Below are positions 5,610 to 10,501 of a stretch of DNA of 10,501 nt, piece by piece (positions within the stretch are counted from its first letter, which is position 1; every line of letters begins with the position of its first letter). The notes under the pieces were generated by a model, which worked only from the letters and a program-made list of their open reading frames with translations, ran no database searches and was not told the DNA's origin. The DNA is taken from NCBI GenBank assembly GCA_018825725.1, contig JAHKBC010000190.1:1-10501 (forward strand), in the 5' to 3' direction. The DNA is from Candidatus Omnitrophota bacterium (GTDB taxonomy: Bacteria > Omnitrophota > Gorgyraeia > Gygaellales > Profunditerraquicolaceae). The translations under genes and the position numbers were made by a program.

Positions 5610-6344
5610 ATGCCTGTGTTTTATTGTTTGAATAAGAATATTGTCCAGGACAAAATAAGCATTACGGATATTGGGCAGCTCCACCATATTAAGAATGTCC
5701 TGCGAATTAAGGCTAATGAGTTGGTGACTATATTTGATGAAAAGGGTAACCGCTATGAAGTTTTTCTCCAAGAGGCCTTTAAAGATTATGTTAACTTTCG
5801 CATTGTTAATATTGAGATAGTTCAGCAAGCATCTTTACCCAGGTTGACCTTAGCTTGTGCCATACCCAAGAAGACAACTATGGATGATATTGTTAGTAAG
5901 CTAACCCAACTGGGAGTAGATAGTATAATACCTATGCAAACCAAACGGGTAGTGATAAAGTTGGATAATGCTAAAAAATTGGCCAAGTTAAAACGCTGGG
6001 AAAAAATAGCTTATTCTTCAAGCCAGCAGAGCCAGAGGAGAATTCCTCCTGTGATTAGCTCAATCCAGAGCATTGAAGAGGTTACGGCTAATGCCGGAAA
6101 TTTTGACTTGAGGATAATGCCTGTTTTAACGGGAAATCGAAAAAATCTTAAAGATCTATTTGTATCTGGTAATCCAATAAATGTAATTGTTTTAATCGGC
6201 CCGGAGGGTGATTTTACTCTGGACGAAATCTGCCTAGCCCAAAAAAACGGCTTTATAGCCGTTAATTTAGGTGCCAATGTTTTACGGGTAGAGACTGCAG
6301 CTTGCGCAGTTGCCAGTTTTATCAGGTTATATGCCAACCATTAA
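5610..6344 (+). CDS. rsmE: 16S rRNA (uracil(1498)-N(3))-methyltransferase RsmE
   Basis: A SPOUT-class methyltransferase of 244 aa, the usual length for the family, which uses SAM to methylate N3 of U1498 in 16S rRNA. The N-terminal PUA-like part includes HHIKNVLR (25-32). The family signature continues with IPKKTTMDDIVSKLTQLGV (85-103), W130 and SSQQSQRRIP (137-146). The knotted SAM-binding region has IGPEGD (196-201) and LGANVLRVETA (220-230). GGAGG (5598-5602) lies 7 nt before the ATG, and the start directly abuts the preceding TAA, so the gene is cotranscribed with the AmmeMemoRadiSam genes. Its link to them is probably only operon membership. It overlaps mtaB by 14 nt. Confidence 0.95.
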   Translation: MPVFYCLNKNIVQDKISITDIGQLHHIKNVLRIKANELVTIFDEKGNRYEVFLQEAFKDYVNFRIVNIEIVQQASLPRLTLACAIPKKTTMDDIVSKLTQLGVDSIIPMQTKRVVIKLDNAKKLAKLKRWEKIAYSSSQQSQRRIPPVISSIQSIEEVTANAGNFDLRIMPVLTGNRKNLKDLFVSGNPINVIVLIGPEGDFTLDEICLAQKNGFIAVNLGANVLRVETAACAVASFIRLYANH

Positions 6345-7596
6345 ATTTATTACTTTAGGATGCAAAGTCAACCAGTATGAAACCCAGGCAATCCGGGAAC
6401 AGTTTAAAAAAGCCGGTTACCAGGAAGAAGAGTTGTTTGCTCCGGCAGATGCCTACTTGATAAATACCTGCACAGTTACCAATAAAGCTGACAGCGAATC
6501 TCTGTATTATGTAAGAAATTCCCTGCGCCAGAACCCCCAGGCCAAAATTATCGTTACCGGCTGCCTTACTGAGCATGACGCCAGAAAAATATCCCAGATT
6601 GACTGCAGGATTATTATCATAAGGAATAAAGATAAATATAGAATAGCATCTTTATTGGTTAAAGGAGCTAGTACAAAAGATGAGGGGATAAGTGATTTTA
6701 AAGGGCATACCCGGGCTTTTCTCAAGATCCAGGATGGCTGTGATAACTTTTGTTCATATTGCAAGGTTCCTCTGGTAAGGGGTAGTTCCAGAAGTAAGTC
6801 CTGGAATAGGATTATCCAGGAGGCTCAGCGTCTGGTTAGGCAGGGTTTTAAAGAGATAGTCTTAACCGGAATCTGTTTAGGTTCGTATGGCAAAGACTTA
6901 GGTAAAGGTAGAGGTAGAGATTTGGTAAGCGTGATTGAAGAGTTGGAGAAGATAGAAGGGCTTTTGCGCATCAGGTTAAGCTCAATAGAATTTAAATATG
7001 TTTCATCGAGGCTCCTAAGAAAAATGCAAGTTTCAACTAAGCTTTGCCGGCATCTGCATATGCCTATGCAAAGCGGAGATAATAATATACTTAAGGCAAT
7101 GAATCGTAAATATACGGCTGAAGATTTTCTGGTGATGGTGAATAGAATAAAGAAAATTTTGCCCGGAGTAGCTATTACTACTGATATCCTGGTGGGGTTT
7201 CCTCTGGAAGAAGAGGGTAACTTTTTAAATACTCTAGAATTGGTCAAAAAGATCAAACCTTTAAAAGTACACATCTTTCCCTATAGCCCCAGGCCCGGGA
7301 CAAAAGCCTGCAAGCTTGCTCAGAAAAACAAGCCCGGCATTGTTAAAGAGAGGATTTTAAGGCTTCGCCAGGCAGCCCAAGCTTGCTGCCGGGATTATCT
7401 AAAAGATTTTATAGGCAAAAAGAAAAGGGTTCTTTTTGAGGCTAGAATCAAGGAACGTCCATATTTTTGGCAGGGGTATACGGATAATTATATACATGTC
7501 TATTTGAAATCAAGTGATGACCTTAGCAACAAGTTTCTAAATGTGAGGTTGCTTAAGGTTCACTTGGATTCTCTGGAAGCTGTCTTGGATAAGTAG
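6331..7596 (+). CDS. mtaB: tRNA (N6-L-threonylcarbamoyladenosine(37)-C2)-methylthiotransferase MtaB
   Basis: A 421-aa radical SAM methylthiotransferase that converts t6A37 to ms2t6A37 in tRNAs reading ANN codons. The N-terminal domain supplies three cysteines for the auxiliary [4Fe-4S] cluster: C11 (TLGCKVNQYET), C47 (NTCTVT) and C78 (VTGCLTE). The radical SAM motif is C137-DNF-C141-SY-C144 in IQDGCDNFCSYC. Downstream motifs are HLHMPMQSGD (241-250) and TDILVGFP (284-291). Residues about 362-420 fit a TRAM RNA-binding domain. I chose ATG 6331 because conserved family sequence starts at once (MPTIKFITLGCKVNQ). The upstream in-frame TTG at 6310 adds seven unconserved residues. The gene starts inside the last codons of rsmE, with only a weak AGG ahead, so it is probably translationally coupled. 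The TAG stop ends the first operon-like unit. Confidence 0.95.
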   Translation: MPTIKFITLGCKVNQYETQAIREQFKKAGYQEEELFAPADAYLINTCTVTNKADSESLYYVRNSLRQNPQAKIIVTGCLTEHDARKISQIDCRIIIIRNKDKYRIASLLVKGASTKDEGISDFKGHTRAFLKIQDGCDNFCSYCKVPLVRGSSRSKSWNRIIQEAQRLVRQGFKEIVLTGICLGSYGKDLGKGRGRDLVSVIEELEKIEGLLRIRLSSIEFKYVSSRLLRKMQVSTKLCRHLHMPMQSGDNNILKAMNRKYTAEDFLVMVNRIKKILPGVAITTDILVGFPLEEEGNFLNTLELVKKIKPLKVHIFPYSPRPGTKACKLAQKNKPGIVKERILRLRQAAQACCRDYLKDFIGKKKRVLFEARIKERPYFWQGYTDNYIHVYLKSSDDLSNKFLNVRLLKVHLDSLEAVLDK

Positions 7597-7626
7597 AAAA
7601 ATAGGGTTTGTCTCCTATTAAAGTCG

Positions 7627-7655
7627 TTGACACTAAAGGCAATAAATGGTATTAT
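7627..7655 (+). promoter_or_regulatory. Near-consensus sigma-70 promoter for the rpsU operon
   Basis: A perfect -35 TTGACA (7627-7632) is followed, after a 17-nt spacer, by the -10 TATTAT (7650-7655, 5 of 6). TGG directly upstream also makes it an extended -10. Initiation would be near 7662, giving a leader of about 45 nt before the rpsU start. It lies in the only sizeable gap (111 nt) between mtaB and rpsU, which supports a new transcription unit here. Confidence 0.85.
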
Positions 7656-7707
7656 AAAAAACTTATGAAGGAATGATATATTTTTATCCGGAAAGGGGAT
7701 GATATAA

Positions 7708-7869
7708 TTGCCAGAAATAGAAATAAAAAGAGGCGAATCTTTTGAGGGAGCGTTACGCCGTTTCAAGAGGAAGCTCGAAGAAGAGGGCATCTTAAGAGAG
7801 ATTCGCGAGCGTAAGCACTACGAAAAGCCCAGCGAGCGCAAGAAAAAGAAGATGAAAAAGAGAAGGTAA
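7708..7869 (+). CDS. rpsU: Small ribosomal subunit protein bS21
   Basis: A 53-aa, very basic protein, (M)[21 protein letters not shown]..., matching bS21. The conserved core [21 protein letters not shown] spans residues 9-29, [16 protein letters not shown] follows at 33-48, and the tail is lysine/arginine-rich. bS21 joins the 30S subunit late and acts in initiation through the anti-Shine-Dalgarno region. The start is TTG at 7708: AAAGGGG (7692-7698) lies 9 nt upstream, and the nearby ATG at 7699 runs straight into TAA. A non-ATG start could hold expression down. It is the first gene behind the strong promoter at 7627-7655, and its stop lies 1 nt before the next start. Confidence 0.92.
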   Translation: MPEIEIKRGESFEGALRRFKRKLEEEGILREIRERKHYEKPSERKKKKMKKRR

Positions 7870-7870
7870 A

Positions 7871-8794
7871 ATGCCTCTGGCTATTTCAACCTCTTGGAAT
7901 GCTTTCCGGCATAAGCAGGCTCTAGCAATAGTTGATGAGTTAAAGGATTTAGGTTTTAATGCAATAGAATTAAGTTTCAATCTCACTCCTTCCATAGTTA
8001 AAGACATAGAGAAGTTAGTCCGAAATAATAAGATAAGCGTTGTCAGCCTGCATAATTACTGCCCCATACCTGAAGGATTTAATAGGGTTGAGGCTTTGCC
8101 TGATTGCTTATCGCTTTCTTCTTTGGATGAAGAAGAAAGGGTTTTGGCTGTAAAGCAGACTAAGCATACTATAGATAATGCGCGCAAGCTGGCTGCTCGG
8201 GCAGTAGTCTTACATTGCGGCAGGGTAGAGATAGCTGATCGAACCAGGGATTTAATCTCTCTTTATCAATTAGGCGATAAAGGCTCTGGAACCTATAAAA
8301 AGATTAAGCAGTGTTTCATACAGTCCCGGGAAAAACAAAAAAAACCGTTCTTTGAAAATATTTTACGCAGTTTAGATGAATTAAATAGTTATGCCATTAA
8401 ATGTGGTATCAAACTGGGGGTAGAGAATAGGTTTTATTATCGCGAGATACCCTCTTGGGAAGAAATAGGGTATATTTTGGAGAAATTTAAGGGATCCGGC
8501 GTATGCTATTGGCACGATGTTGGCCATGCTCAAGTAATGGAGAATCTGGGTTTTAACAGTCATATTGATTTTCTTAATTCCTATAGCCGGCGTATGCTGG
8601 GGATGCACCTGCATGATATAATAGGTTGTCAAGATCATCAGGCAATCGGTAAAGGCAATCTGGATCTTAGGCATATTACCAGTTATCTGCCAGAAGATGC
8701 TTTGAGGGTTGTTGAGATTCATGGTCAGGCTAAGGCAGACGAGATAAAGCTGAGCCGTTCTTTTTTAGAGGAAATATTCCATGGGCGCTCCTAA
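7871..8794 (+). CDS. Sugar phosphate isomerase/epimerase-like TIM-barrel protein
   Basis: A 307-aa protein of the xylose isomerase-like TIM-barrel superfamily (AP endonuclease 2 fold, which includes sugar isomerases/epimerases and endonuclease IV). The strand-end residues that usually bind metal and substrate are present: E33 (AIELS), H61 (VVSLHNY), H115 (VVLHCG), E185 (GVENR), D216 and H219 (YWHDVGHA), H246 and H248 (GMHLHD), D255 and H256 (DHQAIGKGNLD), and E282 and H284 (VVEIHG). This pattern of E, D/H, H and E suggests an active divalent-metal enzyme. The substrate cannot be deduced, and an endonuclease IV-like repair role is less likely than isomerase or epimerase. AGAAGG at the end of rpsU precedes the ATG by 4 nt, so translation is coupled to rpsU. 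It overlaps the following MEMO gene by 14 nt. No signal peptide is seen. Confidence 0.85.
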   Translation: MPLAISTSWNAFRHKQALAIVDELKDLGFNAIELSFNLTPSIVKDIEKLVRNNKISVVSLHNYCPIPEGFNRVEALPDCLSLSSLDEEERVLAVKQTKHTIDNARKLAARAVVLHCGRVEIADRTRDLISLYQLGDKGSGTYKKIKQCFIQSREKQKKPFFENILRSLDELNSYAIKCGIKLGVENRFYYREIPSWEEIGYILEKFKGSGVCYWHDVGHAQVMENLGFNSHIDFLNSYSRRMLGMHLHDIIGCQDHQAIGKGNLDLRHITSYLPEDALRVVEIHGQAKADEIKLSRSFLEEIFHGRS

Positions 8795-9602
8795 AGTAAG
8801 AAAGGCTACTCAGGCCGGCGCATTTTATCCGGCTCAAGCCTCAGATATCAAGAAGATGATCGCGCAGTTTTTAGGGCCTGAGCTGCCAAAAGAAGAAGCA
8901 ATCGGTTGTCTTATGCCCCATGCCGGCTATATCTATTCCGGTAAGATTGCTGTTCGTACTGCTTCCCGAGTCAGGATTAAAGATAAAGTAATTCTTATTG
9001 GGCCTAACCATACTGGTTACGGCAGAGAGTTCAGCCTGATGTCAGAGGGGATATGGCAGACTCCATTAGGAGAAGTAAATATTGATTCTGGGCTATCCAG
9101 GGAGATATTAGGAGGATGTCCATTACTTAAAGAAGATGAAACGGCTCACCTTTACGAACATTCCCTGGAGGTAGAGCTGCCTATTTTGCAGTATTTCCGC
9201 AACGACTTTGAGATTGTTCCGTTGATTATCGGTTCAAATAATAAGGAATCACTTAAGCAGATAGGCATTGATATAGCCGGTGTTATCAGTAATAATAACC
9301 TTAAAGATAAGGTTTTAATTATAGCCAGCTCTGATATGACCCATTATGAAGCGCATGATAAAGCTGAATATAAAGACAAGCAGGCCATCTCTGCGATATT
9401 GGATCTTGATGAGGATAGGTTAGCTGAGAAAGTATCAGATTTGGAAATTTCTATGTGCGGCTATGCCCCGGCAATGATCATGCTTACGGCAGCCAAGCTT
9501 CTGGGGGCGCTAAAGGCGGAACTTATTGGTTACCAGACTAGCGCAGATGTTAGCGGAGATTTCAAGAGCGTTGTAGGTTATGCTGGCATCATAATTAAAT
9601 AG
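8781..9602 (+). CDS. amrB: Stand-alone MEMO family protein (AmmeMemoRadiSam system protein B)
   Basis: A 273-aa single-domain MEMO protein, normal family length, with no signal peptide and hence probably cytoplasmic. Putative metal ligands are H47 (MPHAGY), H77 (GPNHTG), H188 (SSDMTHYE) and C226 (SMCGYAP), matching those proposed for human MEMO1. EHSLEVELP (126-134) is also typical. It is a diverged paralogue of the MEMO half of the fusion protein at 3427-4929. For example, SSDMTHYE here corresponds to SVDMYHGY there. AGAGGAA (8767-8773) lies 7 nt before the ATG, inside the preceding isomerase gene, with a 14-nt overlap. No AMMECR1 or radical SAM partner adjoins this copy. It may share AmrS from the neighbouring unit or have an independent role. 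The biochemical function of bacterial MEMO proteins is unsettled. Confidence 0.92.
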   Translation: MGAPKVRKATQAGAFYPAQASDIKKMIAQFLGPELPKEEAIGCLMPHAGYIYSGKIAVRTASRVRIKDKVILIGPNHTGYGREFSLMSEGIWQTPLGEVNIDSGLSREILGGCPLLKEDETAHLYEHSLEVELPILQYFRNDFEIVPLIIGSNNKESLKQIGIDIAGVISNNNLKDKVLIIASSDMTHYEAHDKAEYKDKQAISAILDLDEDRLAEKVSDLEISMCGYAPAMIMLTAAKLLGALKAELIGYQTSADVSGDFKSVVGYAGIIIK

Positions 9603-9643
9603 CTCTATCCGGGTAACATTTTTTTAAAAAAAGGAGTACGGAT

Positions 9644-9991
9644 ATGCATGAAGAAATAAAGAACGTTGATGAAAGTTGGAAAGAAAACGTAGCTAAAGAG
9701 AAAGAGTCTAGCGGAGAGGGTAAAGATTTTATTCCGCCGGAGCCGAATTTTACCTTCTTTATTACTACTCTTTCATTGCAGGTTTTAGTTTCATTGGGCC
9801 AAATGGCTAACCCGGCAACAAATAAGAAAGAGGAGAATTTTAAGCAGGCGAAGTTTTTAATCGATACTCTGGATATGCTTAAAACCAAAACCAAAGGTAA
9901 TTTAAGCGATGATGAGGTAAAATCGTTGGAGAGTGTTCTTTATGAATTGCGGATGCTTTATGTATCCAAAGATAAAGGAGTGAAGATATGA
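9644..9991 (+). CDS. DUF1844 domain protein
   Basis: A 115-aa soluble protein. Residues 1-30 are charged and low in complexity (many E, K and S) and probably disordered. Residues about 34-107 match DUF1844: FTFFITTLSLQVLVSLGQMANP (36-57), an amphipathic segment, IDTLDMLKTKTKGNLSDDE (73-91) and LYELRMLYVSK (99-109). The role of the family is unknown. AAGGAG (9631-9636) is 7 nt from the ATG and could be partly masked by a weak hairpin, TATCCG/CGGATA (9606-9611 with 9639-9644), that reaches into the start codon. The stop overlaps the next start (ATGA), so it is coupled to the Trm112-like gene. Confidence 0.88.
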   Translation: MHEEIKNVDESWKENVAKEKESSGEGKDFIPPEPNFTFFITTLSLQVLVSLGQMANPATNKKEENFKQAKFLIDTLDMLKTKTKGNLSDDEVKSLESVLYELRMLYVSKDKGVKI

Positions 9992-10140
9992 TCGATAAAG
10001 AGCTTTTAGATATTTTGGCTTGTCCGTCTTGCAAAGGGGATGTGGAGCTTAAGGACGAAAAAATAGTTTGCTTGAAGTGCGGAAAGAAGTATCCTATTAA
10101 AGATGGGATACCTATAATGCTTATTGATGAGGCAGAATAA
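9988..10140 (+). CDS. Trm112-family zinc-binding protein
   Basis: A 50-aa protein, too short for most gene callers. It begins MIDKELLDILACPSCKGD, and its cysteines C12, C15, C28 and C31 form two CxxC pairs that bind one zinc ion, followed by KYPIKDGIPIML. This matches bacterial Trm112-like (YcaR-type) proteins. Eukaryotic and archaeal Trm112 is an activating partner of several methyltransferases; for bacterial homologues a similar partner role is inferred. GGAG (9977-9980) lies 7 nt before the ATG, and the start overlaps the DUF1844 stop as ATGA. The product could also be annotated simply as a zinc-ribbon protein, but the CPxC start and DGIPIML end make the family assignment fairly safe. Confidence 0.9.
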   Translation: MIDKELLDILACPSCKGDVELKDEKIVCLKCGKKYPIKDGIPIMLIDEAE

Positions 10141-10170
10141 GATAGATTTAAGAATTAAATTAAGGTGAAG

Positions 10171-10501
10171 ATGAAGAAAATACTTGTAATACATGGCCCT
10201 AATCTCAATCTTTTGGGTAAGAGAGAGCCTGGTATTTACGGAAAATCTAGTTTAGAAAGCATAAACAGCGCACTAAAAAAAATAGCCCGTAAAAATAAGG
10301 TTATGTTGAATATTACCCAATCTAACAGCGAGGGCCAGATTGTTGACCGGATAACTAAGAGCAGGACTAAGTATCACGGTATTCTGATTAATCCAGCAGC
10401 CTATACCCATACCAGCGTAGCTATAAGAGACGCTATTCTTGCATCCTGTATCCCTGCTGTAGAGGTGCATATCTCAAATATTTATACCCGCGAGGAATTC
10501 C
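10171..10501 (+). CDS. aroQ: 3-dehydroquinate dehydratase, type II (partial, runs off the window)
   Basis: The first 110 codons of a type II dehydroquinase, which converts 3-dehydroquinate to 3-dehydroshikimate in the shikimate pathway; the full family length is about 145 aa. Visible signatures are [18 protein letters not shown] (7-24), where R18 and Y23 are the expected catalytic Arg and Tyr, [28 protein letters not shown] and [14 protein letters not shown], which contains the substrate-binding histidine. The QSN-S-EG position is more often QSN-H-EG, a mild variation. The start is supported by AAGG (10162-10165), 5 nt before the ATG. It follows the Trm112-like gene after 30 nt without a visible terminator, so it is probably the sixth gene of the rpsU unit. 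Confidence 0.95.
   Translation, partial: MKKILVIHGPNLNLLGKREPGIYGKSSLESINSALKKIARKNKVMLNITQSNSEGQIVDRITKSRTKYHGILINPAAYTHTSVAIRDAILASCIPAVEVHISNIYTREEF

Noticed and set aside
6310..6330. Upstream TTG start for mtaB
   Set aside because: It adds seven residues inside rsmE with no match to the family's N-terminus. ATG 6331 leads straight into the conserved TLGCKVNQYET region.
7452..7460. GGAACGTCC inside mtaB as another copy of the 2211-2312 terminal repeat
   Set aside because: Only nine bases match, inside conserved-length coding sequence, and no partner arm is nearby, so it is probably chance.
7600..7619. Hairpin AATAGG/CCTATT after mtaB as a terminator
   Set aside because: The 6-bp A+T-rich stem with 8-nt loop is followed by AAAGTCG, not a T-run, so it is too weak to call.
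9619..9632. T7A7 tract as a terminator after the stand-alone MEMO gene
   Set aside because: No G+C-rich stem precedes the T-run, and the following gene has a normal ribosome site only a few bases on.
10006..10194. Minus-strand 62-codon frame opposite the Trm112-like gene
   Set aside because: It is a shadow of the well-supported zinc protein on the + strand, with no ribosome site or family resemblance.

Overview
This is an ordinary-looking stretch of bacterial chromosome, moderately A+T-rich by eye. All confidently identified protein genes lie on the + strand and are tightly packed. Marker genes include bS21, RsmE, MtaB, a DUF1844 protein, a Trm112-family protein and a type II dehydroquinase. 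Together with the signal peptides and a short in-frame palindrome coding for LPAGQAG, they suggest an uncultured Gram-negative-type lineage, perhaps Omnitrophota-like. That placement is a low-confidence inference from general gene content.

Layout. (1) Bases 1-52 hold a probable stop codon and an intrinsic terminator of an upstream gene. (2) Bases 248-1918 encode a monovalent cation/proton antiporter with tandem C-terminal CBS domains, preceded by an extended -10 promoter. (3) Bases 1919-2329 are a repeat-rich intergenic region. It holds tRNA-Ala(CGC) bracketed by two identical 25-nt palindromes, two further hairpins, and a roughly 100-bp element bounded by inverted repeats that ends just before the next gene. 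(4) Bases 2330-7596 form a five-gene unit whose genes overlap or abut: amrS (radical SAM), a fused amrB-amrA (MEMO plus AMMECR1), a small polytopic membrane protein with CcdA/DsbD-like cysteines, rsmE and mtaB. (5) A near-consensus sigma-70 promoter at 7627-7655 starts a second unit: rpsU (TTG start), a TIM-barrel sugar-phosphate isomerase/epimerase-like protein, a second stand-alone MEMO protein, a DUF1844 protein, a Trm112-like zinc protein, and aroQ, which runs off the window.

The most interesting part is the AmmeMemoRadiSam module, a known but functionally unresolved system. All three components are present. The radical SAM enzyme and the MEMO-AMMECR1 fusion both carry N-terminal hydrophobic leaders, and they are followed directly by a membrane protein with paired cysteines. 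This suggests a membrane-associated or extracytoplasmic version of the system, while the second operon encodes a leaderless, presumably cytoplasmic MEMO paralogue. The fusion gene also has a strong internal Shine-Dalgarno sequence at the domain boundary, which could yield free AMMECR1 protein, and a 21-nt palindrome inserted in frame inside its signal peptide.

The remaining genes are mostly translation-related housekeeping functions (tRNA-Ala, bS21, 16S rRNA U1498 methylation, ms2t6A37 tRNA modification, a Trm112-like protein) plus the shikimate-pathway enzyme AroQ.
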